Shown: in pieces, positions 1-9,117 of the stretch
Layout: every line of letters begins with the position of its first letter
Position numbering within the stretch: the stretch's first letter is position 1
Assembly: GCA_947488325.1 (NCBI GenBank)
Contig: CANKYZ010000003.1
Coordinates: forward strand, 186,001 to 250,000
Direction of reading: 5' to 3'
From: an uncultured Erythrobacter sp.
Lineage (GTDB): Bacteria > Pseudomonadota > Alphaproteobacteria > Sphingomonadales > Sphingomonadaceae
Length of the DNA stretch: 64,000 nucleotides
Position numbers and translations under genes: made by a program
Notes under the pieces: model-generated
The model's database searches: none
Told to the model about the DNA's origin: nothing
Seen by the model: only the letters and a program-made list of their open reading frames with translations

Positions 1-361
1 AGCTCAGGTTCAGGACGATTCAGTAGCGATCTATGCGCCTAAGATTGACAAGACCGAAGCGCGGATAGACTGGACTGAAAGCGCTGAGGCGATCGAGAAT
101 AAGATACGTGGGCTCGCTCCCTTCCCCGGCGCGTGGTTTGAGCTGGAAGGAACCAATGGGCCAGAACGAGTAAAACTCCTGCTGGCTGAAGAGGCGGATG
201 GTTCGGGAGCACCTGGCGAAGTGCTGGGCGCGGATCTCGCAATCGCTTGTGGAACTGGAGCAATCCTGCCACTCCGCCTACAGCGCGCTGGCAAACCCGC
301 GATGGACCGGGATGATTTCCTGCGTGGACGCCCGATTGAAGCAGGGGTGCGTCTGACTTGA
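1..361 (+). CDS. fmt: Methionyl-tRNA formyltransferase, C-terminal part (5' truncated by window edge)
   Basis: The open frame enters the window at base 2 and ends in TGA at 359-361. About 119 residues are visible. They match the C-terminal OB-like domain of Fmt (Formyl_trans_C): the stretch [13 protein letters not shown] followed by [11 protein letters not shown] is characteristic. The enzyme formylates initiator Met-tRNA with 10-formyl-THF in the cytoplasm. The catalytic N-terminal domain lies outside the window. The stop overlaps the TTG start of truA (TTGA), so the two are translationally coupled. An fmt-truA pair, often preceded by def, is common in Alphaproteobacteria. Identity rests on recognised sequence; only the C-terminal third can be judged. 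Confidence 0.9.
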   Translation, partial: AQVQDDSVAIYAPKIDKTEARIDWTESAEAIENKIRGLAPFPGAWFELEGTNGPERVKLLLAEEADGSGAPGEVLGADLAIACGTGAILPLRLQRAGKPAMDRDDFLRGRPIEAGVRLT

Positions 362-1116
362 CCCGTTTCGCATTCACAATCGAATTTGACGGCACGCCCT
401 ATCAGGGGCTCCAGCGCCAGAAACACGGGCCGAGCGTTCAGCAGAGCATTGAAGAGGCAATCTTCAAAGCCACTGGCGAAACCGTATTGCTGCTTAGCGC
501 TGGGCGTACCGATGCCGGCGTCCATGCATTGGCGATGCGTGCTCATATTGATTTGGAAAAAAGCCTCACCCCGTTCCGCCTGATGGGAGCAATTAATGCG
601 CATTTGCGCCCAAACCCGATTGTGGTCACCTCATGTAAAGAAGTGTCAGAGGACTGGCATGCGCGTTTTTCCTGCACCGGACGTTGCTATGTCTATCGCA
701 TCATAAATCGCCGTTCTCCGGTCGCATTGGCCAAGAACCGCGTTTGGCAAGTGGCCCGCGAATTGGACGTGGAGGCAATGCAGCGCGCGGCTCAATTGTT
801 GGTCGGCCGGCACGACTTTACCACATTCCGTTCCGCCCATTGCCAGGCGAAAGATCCGGTCAAGACGCTGGACCGGCTGGATGTTGTGCGTACGCAATCC
901 GTAATGGGTCCAGAAGTGCATATCCATGCGGCTGCGCGCAGTTTCTTGCATCATCAAGTTCGCAGCATGGTTGGCTGTTTAAAGTTAGTGGGCGTGGGCA
1001 CTTGGACCGAAAAACAGATGGCAGAAGCTCTCGCTGCAAAAGATCGTAGCAAATTAGGACTTAACGCGCCGCCACAAGGTCTCTACTTCGTGTCCGCAAC
1101 GTACCCCGAATTATAA
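358..1116 (+). CDS. truA: tRNA pseudouridine(38-40) synthase TruA
   Basis: 252 residues, the usual length for TruA. It isomerises uridines 38-40 in the anticodon arm of tRNAs. The catalytic-Asp motif GRTDAGVHA is near residue 50, followed by the typical IDLEKS region. The C-terminal half carries [11 protein letters not shown], also a TruA hallmark. Translation starts at TTG 358, overlapping the fmt stop by four bases; no ATG lies upstream in frame before the fmt stop. The downstream MDR gene begins 13 nt after the stop, so it may be co-transcribed. Confidence 0.95.
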   Translation: MTRFAFTIEFDGTPYQGLQRQKHGPSVQQSIEEAIFKATGETVLLLSAGRTDAGVHALAMRAHIDLEKSLTPFRLMGAINAHLRPNPIVVTSCKEVSEDWHARFSCTGRCYVYRIINRRSPVALAKNRVWQVARELDVEAMQRAAQLLVGRHDFTTFRSAHCQAKDPVKTLDRLDVVRTQSVMGPEVHIHAAARSFLHHQVRSMVGCLKLVGVGTWTEKQMAEALAAKDRSKLGLNAPPQGLYFVSATYPEL

Positions 1117-1129
1117 AAGAGGATTCTCC

Positions 1130-2242
1130 ATGACCACGACAGGCAAACAGCTTTTCACCACATTGAGCGCGGACGGCAAACTTACACTGGAGGTTAGCGA
1201 AGAGACCTTCCCAGCCCCCGCAGGCAATCAGGTTCTGGTCAAGATGGAGGCAGCTCCGATCAACCCATCAGATCTGGCGATCCTTGCCAGCGCAGCGGAT
1301 TTTGAAACAGCTGAATATTCGAACGGCAAAGTCGTCGCTAATATGCCTGAACCGTTCCTTTCAGGCCAAAAGGGCCGACACGGACAGCGTCTGCCGGCGG
1401 GTAACGAAGGCGCTGGCGAAGTCATCGCCACCGGCGATAGCGACATGGCAAAGGCTCTATTAGGCCAGCGCGTCGCTTGCGTGCCGGGCAATGCATTCAG
1501 CCAATACGCCATTGCCGATGCAATGATGTGCCTGCCGTTAGGTGAACATTCATCTGAAGTTGGTGCCTCCAGCTTCGTAAACCCGATGACCGCCCTCGCC
1601 TTTGTCGAAACGGCAAAGATGGAAGGGCACGACGCGATCATCCATTTGGCTGCGGCATCAAATCTTGGTCAAATGCTCAACAAAATTTGCCTCGAAGATG
1701 GCATGAAATTGGTCAATATCGTGCGTAAGCAGGAACATGTTGACCTGCTGAGAGACCTTGGAGCGTCGCATGTCGTGAATTCATCAGACGATGATTACAT
1801 GTCTCAATTGCGCGCAGCGATTTCCGAAACCGGGGCATTCCTTGGCTTTGATCCAATTGGCGGCGGTCAGAATTCCGACCATGTCTTGAAAGCGATGGAG
1901 CAGGTCGCGGTCACACAGATGGACGAGTTTTCGCGCTATGGGTCGAATCAGGACAAGAAGATGTATCAATATGGCCGCCTTGACCTCGGTCCAACAATTC
2001 TGACCCCGTCTTATGGTCTGCAATGGCAGGTTGCCGGTTGGCTGCTGACACCGTTCCTCGCCAAAGCTGGCATGGAAACCACCATCCGGTTGCGCACCCG
2101 AGTTCAGCAGAATCTCACCACGACTTTCGCGTCGAGCTATAAGGCGAAGGTCAATCTGGAAGAGATGCTGACAAAGGAAGCGATCACCGATTATCGTCAG
2201 ATGAAAACCGGCGAGAAATATCTGGTCACGCCTTGGGCGTAA
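1130..2242 (+). CDS. MDR-superfamily alcohol dehydrogenase / quinone or enoyl reductase-like protein
   Basis: 370 residues with the medium-chain dehydrogenase/reductase layout. The N-terminal GroES-like domain contains VLVKMEAAPINPSDLAI and GNEGAGEVIATG; a Rossmann domain follows around residues 160-290. The structural-zinc cysteine cluster of classical alcohol dehydrogenases is not visible, and the nucleotide-binding glycine motif is replaced by LAAASNLG. This points to the zinc-independent quinone oxidoreductase / trans-2-enoyl-CoA reductase branch, although the substrate cannot be told. ATG 1130 follows an AGAGGA ribosome-binding site. It ends 14 nt from the convergent asparaginase gene. 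Confidence 0.75.
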   Translation: MTTTGKQLFTTLSADGKLTLEVSEETFPAPAGNQVLVKMEAAPINPSDLAILASAADFETAEYSNGKVVANMPEPFLSGQKGRHGQRLPAGNEGAGEVIATGDSDMAKALLGQRVACVPGNAFSQYAIADAMMCLPLGEHSSEVGASSFVNPMTALAFVETAKMEGHDAIIHLAAASNLGQMLNKICLEDGMKLVNIVRKQEHVDLLRDLGASHVVNSSDDDYMSQLRAAISETGAFLGFDPIGGGQNSDHVLKAMEQVAVTQMDEFSRYGSNQDKKMYQYGRLDLGPTILTPSYGLQWQVAGWLLTPFLAKAGMETTIRLRTRVQQNLTTTFASSYKAKVNLEEMLTKEAITDYRQMKTGEKYLVTPWA

Positions 2243-2256
2243 CTCAGTTCTGAAAA

Positions 2257-3255
2257 TTACGGATTATCGAAGGCGGTCTGAATAGCGTTCAGGTCGCCTT
2301 CTTTTTTTGCCAAAAGCAGTTGCAGCAATATCCGTGATTTTTGCGGGTTGAGCGCGCGCGCGGCGATGAAACCGTTGGAGTCGTCTTCTGGTTCGCGGTC
2401 GACCAACCCTTCGTCCACGCGGCTGGCGCGCACTACGATCAGGCCCGCTTTCGCAAGCTCGACCAGACGTTCGCGAATCGCTTTGGGCATATTGCCCTCA
2501 CCCACTCCCGCAACAATGATGCCGAGCGGATCGTTGGGTAGAATTCGGTCCACCAAATCAGCACTCATTCCTGCACCGATATAGAGAATCGGCACTTCGG
2601 GAAGGTCGCCGGAATAGGCATAACGCGCGGGCTCATCCTGCCGCCACGGATTGCCGAACCATTCCAGCGCGCTGGGCGTGACAAGGCCGATGGAACCGCG
2701 CGGAAAGCCGCGAAACGCATCATCTGTGCCACGCGTGCGCACTTTTCTGGCATCGCGTGCCGCCAAAACCCGATCTCCCATCACCAAGACGACCCCGCGC
2801 CCAAGCGCTCCCGCATCGCTCGCAACGCGCACAGCATTCACGAAATTGCGCATCCCATCGCTGCCCACCGCATCAGCAGGTCGCATCGCTCCGACAATCA
2901 CCACAGGCTTTCTCGCAGGCAGCACCAGATCAAGCAAAAAGGCTGTTTCTTCGGCAGTGTCGGTGCCGTGGGTGACAACAATGCCATCGATACCTTCATC
3001 CGCCATTGCGGCATTGATAGAGGTTTGGAGCGCAGTCCAAGTGTCGGGCCCAATGTCCTCAGAACCAATATTGGCGATTTGCGTGCCGATCAGTTTAACA
3101 GGAAGCCCGAACTCAGCGACTCGGCCCAACCAATCTTCAATGCTGATCTGACCGGGCAAATATTCATGCCGCGTTGCCGATCCCGCCATCCCGGCAATCG
3201 TTCCGCCGGTCGCAAGCACACAAATATGCGGTATTTTTGAAGAAATATCGGTCAT
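2257..3255 (-). CDS. L-asparaginase (type I/II family)
   Basis: 332 residues from ATG at 3255. Hydrolyses L-asparagine to aspartate and ammonia. Both family signatures are present: LATGGTIAG near the N-terminus with the first catalytic Thr, and VVTHGTDTAEETAF about 85 residues later with the second Thr and the Asp. No signal peptide is seen, so a cytoplasmic enzyme is likely. The frame stays open to a TTG at 3291, but family alignment begins just after the ATG at 3255, and that start is preferred. The ribosome-binding site is weak. It is divergent from tRNA-Val, with about 110 bp between them. Confidence 0.88.
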   Translation of the reverse strand: MTDISSKIPHICVLATGGTIAGMAGSATRHEYLPGQISIEDWLGRVAEFGLPVKLIGTQIANIGSEDIGPDTWTALQTSINAAMADEGIDGIVVTHGTDTAEETAFLLDLVLPARKPVVIVGAMRPADAVGSDGMRNFVNAVRVASDAGALGRGVVLVMGDRVLAARDARKVRTRGTDDAFRGFPRGSIGLVTPSALEWFGNPWRQDEPARYAYSGDLPEVPILYIGAGMSADLVDRILPNDPLGIIVAGVGEGNMPKAIRERLVELAKAGLIVVRASRVDEGLVDREPEDDSNGFIAARALNPQKSRILLQLLLAKKEGDLNAIQTAFDNP

Positions 3256-3365
3256 GTAGCACGATTTGGAGCGAAACTTTGAAGACAGCAATTGATTTTG
3301 AACCTTTTGCCGCTAGATAGCCCTCACCAAGGCGGTTCGCACAATGTGTTTCGCCAAAGGCCGTG

Positions 3366-3441
3366 GGGCGATTAGCTCAGTTGGTAGAGCATCTCGTTTA
3401 CACCGAGAGGGTCGGCAGTTCGAGCCTGTCATCGCCCACGG
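3366..3441 (+). tRNA. tRNA-Val (anticodon TAC)
   Basis: Complete cloverleaf. The acceptor strands GGGCGAT and ATCGCCC pair fully, the D arm reads AGCTCAGTTGGTAGAGC, and the anticodon arm is TCTCG-TTTACAC-CGAGA. The T arm carries GTTCGAGCC. Loop positions 34-36 read TAC, giving Val. The discriminator A is at 3438 and no CCA is encoded, so CCA must be added afterwards. Confidence 0.97.
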
Positions 3442-3492
3442 CACTTCCCATTTTCCCCGATCGTAGTTCCGGCGTAGCAATGGCTCGTCTGG

Positions 3493-4113
3493 TTACGAGG
3501 CGTTGTCCGTATCCAATTCGACCAATGCCTCACGCACCTGAACGATTGCCTCTTCGCTGTCCCATTCATAGGCGCCTGTAACCCGGAGAACTTCGCGGCC
3601 ATCCGCATCGAACAAAATCGTCATTGGCAACACCCCGCCAGCGGCAAATGCCACCGACAGGGAGGTCTGCGGGTCGAGCCATTGTTCAAGGTGTTTGAAA
3701 TTGCGAGAATCGAAAAACGGCGTGACAACCTCTGCTCCGCGAACGTCCTGGCTGATTGTCAGCACTCGCATCTCTCCCTCTAGCTCACCCGCCAACGTAT
3801 CGAGCTGAGGCATCTCAACGACGCAGGGCACGCACCAAGTCGCCCACATATTGATCAGCACCGGCTCATCAAGCACTCCGAGATCCAGAACATTGCCCCG
3901 CGGGTCTTCGAATGTCAGTTTAGGCAATTCTGTCCCGGCAAATGCACGGACAATTTGGCCGTGCAATTGCGGCGGAGGGGGGGGAGCAGTTGTTTGCATA
4001 TCCGAAGCAGCGGTTTCTTGCGCAGGACCCTCCCCCGCACTATCGCAGCCAGCAAGAGCCAGCGCCGCAAGGCCTGTGAGACATATTGGCGCAATACTAA
4101 TCGAACGAATCAT
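3493..4113 (-). CDS. TlpA/ResA-like thioredoxin-fold lipoprotein
   Basis: 206 residues. A lipoprotein signal peptide ends in LALAGC (lipidated Cys about residue 20), followed by a short proline-rich linker and a thioredoxin-like domain with the WCVPC redox motif in [16 protein letters not shown]. The family reduces or delivers thiol-disulfide equivalents outside the inner membrane, often in cytochrome c maturation; the client here is unknown. ATG 4113 is preceded by GGAG at good spacing. This start codon shares two bases with the argH start on the other strand (CATG at 4111-4114). The open frame extends upstream to 4275, but that stretch lies in argH. Confidence 0.88.
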   Translation of the reverse strand: MIRSISIAPICLTGLAALALAGCDSAGEGPAQETAASDMQTTAPPPPPQLHGQIVRAFAGTELPKLTFEDPRGNVLDLGVLDEPVLINMWATWCVPCVVEMPQLDTLAGELEGEMRVLTISQDVRGAEVVTPFFDSRNFKHLEQWLDPQTSLSVAFAAGGVLPMTILFDADGREVLRVTGAYEWDSEEAIVQVREALVELDTDNAS

Positions 4114-5560
4114 GACAGACTCCAGCGAAACATCCAAAGACGCAGCCTCAAGCTCCCAATCCAACGCGATGTGGGGTGGCCGCTTCGCCGAAGGGCCTAG
4201 CGCGATTATGCGCGAAATCAACGCCTCAATCCCCTTCGACAAGGCATTGTGGCGCGAGGATATTCGCGCATCCAAGGCTCATGTTGCAATGTTGGGCGCG
4301 CAGGGAATCGTTTCGACGGCCGACACAAAAACCATCACCGACGGACTGGATCAGATCGCGACGGAATATGAGCGGGACGGTGTGCCAGAGGATTGGGATT
4401 TAGAAGACATTCACATGACTGTTGAGGCACGGCTGACTGAATTGATCGGGCCGGTCGCCGGGCGCCTGCACACAGCGCGCAGTCGCAACGATCAGGTAGC
4501 AACCGATTTCCGCCTCTGGGTGCGCACTGCGAATGCGCGGGCAATATCTGGGCTAACGGCCTTGCGGAGCGCCTTGGTTGAGCGCGCGGGTGAGCACGCC
4601 GATACGATCATGCCCGGTTTCACCCATCTGCAAACCGCGCAGCCTGTAACTTTAGGCCACCATTTGATGGCCTATTACGAAATGCTTTGCCGCGACCATG
4701 CACGCTTTGCTGCGGCTCAGAATAGGTTGCGTGAATGCCCTCTCGGTTCGGCTGCATTGGCAGGCACCGGCTTTCCGATCGACCGGGATACGACCGCCGT
4801 ATCGCTCGATTTCGACAAGCCAACCCGCAACTCGCTCGACGCCGTTTCCGACCGCGACTTCGCACTGGATTATCTGATGGCGGCGAGTCAATCCGCGATC
4901 CACCTCTCCCGGCTTGCAGAAGAGCTGATCTTGTGGGCCAGCCAACCTTTCGGATTTGTGTCCCTGCCAGATAGCCTTTCCACTGGCAGCTCGATCATGC
5001 CGCAAAAGCGCAATCCGGACGCCGCCGAACTGGTGCGTGGACATTCGGGGCGCATCATTGGAGCATGCAACGCGCTGATGATCACGATGAAAGGCCTGCC
5101 GCTCGCCTATTCAAAAGACATGCAGGACGACAAGCCGCCGGTTTTCGAAGCTGCTGGCCTGTTCGACCTGTCCTTGGCCGCAATGACGGGCATGATCGCT
5201 GAAAGCACCTTTAAGTTCGACCGGATGCGTGCCGCTGCACAAGCGGGCCATGCGACCGCCACTGATCTGGCTGATTGGTTGGTGCGAAAGGCGGACATCC
5301 CGTTCCGCGAGGCCCACCACATCACGGGTGAAGCGGTGAAACTGGCCGATACCAAGGGCAGGTCGCTTGAAGAACTGGCGCTGGACGATCTACAGGCCAT
5401 TGATGCACGTATCGATGACCGGGTTTACCGCGCGCTCTCAATCGAAGCCTCTGTTGCATCGCGTGCATCCTATGGCGGGACCGCACCTGATCAGGTAAGG
5501 TTGCGCGTGGCTGAGGCGCGCGAGCACCTTGAACAACAGACAGTCGCTATGGAGACCTGA
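4112..5560 (+). CDS. argH: Argininosuccinate lyase
   Basis: 482 residues. Cleaves argininosuccinate to arginine and fumarate in arginine biosynthesis; cytoplasmic homotetramer in the fumarase/aspartase superfamily. The family signature [15 protein letters not shown] is present, and the N-terminal MWGGRF block typical of ArgH sits 19 residues after the chosen ATG. A start at 4169 (the Met of that block) is the main alternative; neither has a clear ribosome-binding site. The reading frame upstream of 4112 is open only because it runs opposite the tlpA-like gene. It is followed with a one-base overlap by a small lipoprotein gene and then lysA. Confidence 0.95.
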   Translation: MTDSSETSKDAASSSQSNAMWGGRFAEGPSAIMREINASIPFDKALWREDIRASKAHVAMLGAQGIVSTADTKTITDGLDQIATEYERDGVPEDWDLEDIHMTVEARLTELIGPVAGRLHTARSRNDQVATDFRLWVRTANARAISGLTALRSALVERAGEHADTIMPGFTHLQTAQPVTLGHHLMAYYEMLCRDHARFAAAQNRLRECPLGSAALAGTGFPIDRDTTAVSLDFDKPTRNSLDAVSDRDFALDYLMAASQSAIHLSRLAEELILWASQPFGFVSLPDSLSTGSSIMPQKRNPDAAELVRGHSGRIIGACNALMITMKGLPLAYSKDMQDDKPPVFEAAGLFDLSLAAMTGMIAESTFKFDRMRAAAQAGHATATDLADWLVRKADIPFREAHHITGEAVKLADTKGRSLEELALDDLQAIDARIDDRVYRALSIEASVASRASYGGTAPDQVRLRVAEAREHLEQQTVAMET

Positions 5561-5796
5561 TGCGCATTGCCCTGATCTTGTACGCCACATTCGCGCTCTG
5601 TGCTTGCGGTGCTCGAACCGGACTCGTTCCGGTAGCGGGGACCGACCTACCTCAGCCCGCGCACGGCGCTCAGCACCGTCCCGACGCAGAAGAATTGCTC
5701 GAACTTGAAGCGCTCGCCGCGCCCGAACGCAGCGTTGAATTGCGCCGCCGTTCCGAAGAGCGCGAAGACGATCCATTCGACCTCCCACCAGAATAA
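5560..5796 (+). CDS. Small lipoprotein, LptM-like
   Basis: 78 residues with a lipoprotein signal peptide whose lipobox is LCAC (Cys about residue 15). The mature end starts CGARTGLVP. A charged, probably disordered tail rich in Glu/Arg follows. Position between argH and lysA, and a CG....L motif just after the lipid anchor, recall LptM (YifL), the outer-membrane lipoprotein that helps LptD maturation and is encoded next to dapF in enterobacteria. That assignment is an inference from size, lipobox and context. The start overlaps the argH stop by one base (TGATG), implying coupling. Confidence 0.7.
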   Translation: MRIALILYATFALCACGARTGLVPVAGTDLPQPAHGAQHRPDAEELLELEALAAPERSVELRRRSEEREDDPFDLPPE

Positions 5797-5820
5797 CCCT
5801 CGGATAAAGACCCGCTCTCA

Positions 5821-7080
5821 ATGGACCATTTTGCAATTCGAAACGGCGTAATGCACGCTGAAGACGTTCCCTTGCCGCAGATTGCAGACGAGGTCGGCAC
5901 GCCGGTCTATGTCTATTCGCGCGCCACCCTGGAACGGCACGCACGCGTCTTCCGCGAAGCCTTGGACGCGGTTCCGGACAAGCTGATCGCCTTTGCTGTC
6001 AAAGCCAACCCCAACCTTGCTGTGCTCAAAGTGTTGCAGCGCCAAGGCTATGGAGCCGATGTCGTTTCTGTTGGAGAGATGCGGCGCGCGCTTGCGGCAG
6101 GCATCGCCCCTGAAAAAATCGTGTTTTCGGGCGTGGGTAAAACCGCAACTGAATTGGAAGCCGCACTGATTGCTGGCATCGGGCAGTTTAACATTGAAAG
6201 CGAGGAAGAAGGCCTCGAGCTTGCAGAACTGGCTGCTGGAATGGGTCGGACTGCGCAATGTGCGCTGCGTATCAATCCCGATGTCGATGCCGGGACGCAC
6301 GACAAGATATCCACCGGGAAAGCGGACAATAAATTTGGCGTGCCAATCGATGAAGCCGGCCAGATTTTTAGTAAACTCGCCGGACAACCCAGCGTCAACT
6401 TGCGCGGTGTTGCCGTGCATATCGGCAGTCAATTGGGCGATCTTGCACCGCTCGAACGCGCGTTTGAGAAACTTGGCGGATTGGTCAAAGCCCTGCGCGG
6501 CGCTGGCCACATTATCACCCATGTCGATCTGGGAGGCGGGCTCGGCGTGCCTTATCGCAAGGGCGAAGAACTACCTCCGCCCGCAGAATATGGAGCAATG
6601 GTCGCGCGCATGACGAAAGATTGGGGTGTTGCCCTGATTTTTGAACCAGGCCGAGTAATCGCAGGCAATGCCGGAGTGCTGCTGACGCGCGTTGTGCGCG
6701 TGAAACGCGGGATCAATGATCCCTTTGTGATCGTCGATGCCGCGATGAATGACCTTGCGCGCCCGGCTCTATACGGAGCCTATCACGACTTTGCTGCGGT
6801 GGAACCTTCGGGTAACAGAATGACCGCAAACATTGTCGGCCCGATTTGCGAAACCGGCGATACATTTGCGATGGGGCGGCTCTGCGATCAGTTGGTAGCC
6901 GGTGATCTGGCAGTGTTCCGCACCGCCGGCGCTTATGGAGCGACAATGGCTTCATCTTACAATTCGCGCGGTTTTGTCGCCGAAGCGTTGGTCGATGGTG
7001 ACAAGTTTGCAGTAGTCGCTGACCGCATTGATGCAGGCGCGATCATGGATGCAGAACGCGTGCCGGATTGGCTCGCGTAA
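5821..7080 (+). CDS. lysA: Diaminopimelate decarboxylase
   Basis: 419 residues, the usual size. A PLP-dependent fold-type III enzyme that converts meso-diaminopimelate to L-lysine. The PLP lysine motif FAVKANPN is near residue 60. HIGSQ and a glycine-rich phosphate-binding segment (DLGGGLGVPY) follow, and PICETGD supplies the active-site Cys near residue 345. It follows the LptM-like gene by 24 nt and precedes the siroheme gene by 13 nt, consistent with one operon starting at argH. Confidence 0.95.
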   Translation: MDHFAIRNGVMHAEDVPLPQIADEVGTPVYVYSRATLERHARVFREALDAVPDKLIAFAVKANPNLAVLKVLQRQGYGADVVSVGEMRRALAAGIAPEKIVFSGVGKTATELEAALIAGIGQFNIESEEEGLELAELAAGMGRTAQCALRINPDVDAGTHDKISTGKADNKFGVPIDEAGQIFSKLAGQPSVNLRGVAVHIGSQLGDLAPLERAFEKLGGLVKALRGAGHIITHVDLGGGLGVPYRKGEELPPPAEYGAMVARMTKDWGVALIFEPGRVIAGNAGVLLTRVVRVKRGINDPFVIVDAAMNDLARPALYGAYHDFAAVEPSGNRMTANIVGPICETGDTFAMGRLCDQLVAGDLAVFRTAGAYGATMASSYNSRGFVAEALVDGDKFAVVADRIDAGAIMDAERVPDWLA

Positions 7081-7093
7081 TGCCCATACACCA

Positions 7094-7963
7094 ATGAGCG
7101 AACTCCAAAGCCTCCCACTATTTCATCAAATCACAGGGCAGAAGGTGCTCGTACTGGGCAATGGGGATGCGGCGGAAGCAAAGCGGCGATTGGTCGAACG
7201 CGCGGGCGGCATTGTCGTCGATGACGAATGCGACGCCGTTAATGACGGCGTGCGCATTGCCTTTGTCGCATTTGATGAGGAAGAGGCCTGCGAAACCGCG
7301 GCCGGCAACCTGCGGAAAGCTGGAATGCTGGTCAATGTCGTCGATCGGCCAGACCTTTGCGATTTCACCACGCCCAGTATCCTAAATCGCAATCCTGTTC
7401 TTATCGCCGTTGGCACTGGCGGCGCATCAGCCGGTCTAGCAAAACATACCCGGCTGAGGCTGGAGCAGATATTGCCGCAATCGCTTGGACAGCTTGCACA
7501 GGCATTGCTCGCGGCACGTCCTAGATTGCGCGAATCCTTTCCGGACGGAGCAGACCGGCGGCGCGCACTCGACGAAGCTCTGCGCGATGGCGGCGCGCTC
7601 GATGCGCTAGATGATGGATCGTACAGGCGAGTTGTAGATTGGCTCGAACATGATGGTATCTCTCATAAATCGCAGATCGTGGAATTCACACTCAGCAGCG
7701 CCGATCCTGAGGACCTCACGCTTAAACAAGCGCGCTTGCTTGGAGAAGCAGACATTGTATGTGCCCCAGCCGAGGTTCCGCCCGAAGTGCTTGGCAGGGC
7801 GCGAGCTGATGCTCGCCGCATCACTTGCGATTTTGATGCCTGCCGCCGCACACGAAGCGAACAAGCGCCAGATATGCAACCAAGGTGCCACAAGCTAGAA
7901 CTTGCGGGTTCCGGCGAAGAATACGCCAGCGGCCTTACAGTGATTCTGCGCTGGCGCCCCTAG
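7094..7963 (+). CDS. Precorrin-2 dehydrogenase / sirohydrochlorin ferrochelatase-like protein with a vestigial methyltransferase tail
   Basis: 289 residues. The N-terminal half (about 1-190) matches the Met8/CysG-N fold: a Rossmann motif VLVLGNGDAAEAKRRL, the typical VVDRPDLCDFTTPS segment, and the dimerisation helices. This half would oxidise precorrin-2 with NAD and insert iron for siroheme. The C-terminal part aligns with the first 45 or so residues of the CysG methyltransferase domain (DLTLKQARLLGEADIVC, PPEVLGRARADA). The SAM-binding GAGPGD motif is lost (TLSSAD), and the rest of the domain is missing or unrecognisable. A separate SUMT is encoded at 47624. ATG 7094 was chosen over in-frame codons inside lysA. 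Confidence 0.8.
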   Translation: MSELQSLPLFHQITGQKVLVLGNGDAAEAKRRLVERAGGIVVDDECDAVNDGVRIAFVAFDEEEACETAAGNLRKAGMLVNVVDRPDLCDFTTPSILNRNPVLIAVGTGGASAGLAKHTRLRLEQILPQSLGQLAQALLAARPRLRESFPDGADRRRALDEALRDGGALDALDDGSYRRVVDWLEHDGISHKSQIVEFTLSSADPEDLTLKQARLLGEADIVCAPAEVPPEVLGRARADARRITCDFDACRRTRSEQAPDMQPRCHKLELAGSGEEYASGLTVILRWRP

Positions 7964-7986
7964 AAAATGCCCAGAACATTGGGCGA

Positions 7987-8991
7987 TCAGGCGGCACGCG
8001 CCAACGGCATCTCCACTTCTGCAAAATACCGAGCCATCGCTTCCACAGATTGCTCACTCAGCGCAACGAAAGCTCGACGACGGTCGCTCGAATCTGCAAT
8101 CCTTATAAAGACCCCGATTTCGACCAATTGTTTAATCCATCGCAGCGCAGTTGTCGCTGGAACAGCAGCCGCGATACATAGAGAAGTAACTGACACTTGG
8201 TTATCCTCGGCATGAGCCGCCGTCAGATCGAGCAGCATATCCCAGGCCGGGTCGGCGAAGAGTTCGGCATTGAAAAACTTCGCGCGCGCCTGACGCGCGG
8301 CGATGACTTGGCGCACATGATGCGGATCGGGCAAAGCTGACTGGTTGAGTGCGCTCAAGACCTGTGAGTTGATTAGTGGATTGCTTTGCGCTCCTCTGAA
8401 CGTCTGCTTAAAGTCACTCAGCCGGTCCTTGCTTTTCTCACCGCCACCTCGCCAATCACTGGAAAGTCGGTCAAGCTCGTGCGCGATTGCATCAACTTGA
8501 CGAGACAGGTGCAAAAGGCTGAGCCGATCATCATCTGTCATTTCCCGGACGCGTGTGTCTGATACGCCCGTCAGAACCCGGCCAACAGAAACCAGTCGCT
8601 CTGCACGGCTTGGCTCCACAAGGATCTGCACCTTGGACTGGCTCAACGCACCGAAAATATCGTCCAGAGCATCCATCGACGTCGAGACGATCAAATGCGC
8701 GCCTGCCCGCGCCACCCGCGAATCAAGCCGCACCAATGCTGCCAAGGTTGAACCATCGATCTTCGGACAATCCACCATCACTACATCGCCAAGCAATGTG
8801 ATCGGCCCATCGAGGAGTTTCGCCACCGCACCGCCATCAACAGCTCGAAAACCCGCACCCATCAGATCTTCGCCAATCTGTTCACGTTGAGCCTGACGAT
8901 CCGCAAAAACCGCCACCCGTGCAGGCAAGCCGGCCGGGTCTTGGACAGTATCATAAGCAAAGTCGGTGGTCTGATTTTCCCGTTTTGTCAT
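7987..8991 (-). CDS. Pseudo-receiver / winged-helix (MarR-like) transcriptional regulator
   Basis: 334 residues. The N-terminal 120 or so follow a receiver-like alternation, with VVMVDCPKID where a phospho-acceptor Asp would sit and LIVSTS after it. The conserved Lys-Pro of receivers is replaced by VEPS, so it is probably not a phosphorelay receiver. A helical linker (about 140-230) leads to a MarR-type winged helix near the C-terminus (VTSLCIAAAVPATTALRWIKQL, then wing residues SSDRRRAFVAL). ATG 8991 has AGGGGG upstream. A GTTC-N7-GTTC box lies 23 bp before the start. The regulated genes are unknown; the divergent sigma-factor gene is a possible target. Confidence 0.75.
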   Translation of the reverse strand: MTKRENQTTDFAYDTVQDPAGLPARVAVFADRQAQREQIGEDLMGAGFRAVDGGAVAKLLDGPITLLGDVVMVDCPKIDGSTLAALVRLDSRVARAGAHLIVSTSMDALDDIFGALSQSKVQILVEPSRAERLVSVGRVLTGVSDTRVREMTDDDRLSLLHLSRQVDAIAHELDRLSSDWRGGGEKSKDRLSDFKQTFRGAQSNPLINSQVLSALNQSALPDPHHVRQVIAARQARAKFFNAELFADPAWDMLLDLTAAHAEDNQVSVTSLCIAAAVPATTALRWIKQLVEIGVFIRIADSSDRRRAFVALSEQSVEAMARYFAEVEMPLARAA

Positions 8992-9010
8992 CGAATCACC
9001 CCCTTCAAAA

Positions 9011-9028
9011 GTAGAACGAGAGTAGAAC
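9011..9028 (-). promoter_or_regulatory. Candidate LexA (SOS) box
   Basis: On the minus strand the site reads GTTCTACTCTCGTTC, i.e. GTTC-N7-GTTC, the form established for LexA in Alphaproteobacteria. It is also a direct repeat of GTTCTAC with four bases between copies. It lies 23-37 bp upstream of the ATG of the winged-helix regulator, where a repressor would block transcription. A single motif match can occur by chance, so this remains a prediction. Confidence 0.55.
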
Positions 9029-9117
9029 AAAACATGTCCAAGTCAAGATTTTCGGTCAAAATTGCGATTTTCCACTGCCTAAATTGAACTATTCCGCGCT
9101 TTCAGGCGACTACCCTT

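Noticed and set aside
3851..4111. N-terminal extension of argH in the open frame
   Set aside because: The stretch lies fully opposite the TlpA-like gene and encodes no ArgH-like sequence; the family begins at or just after 4112.
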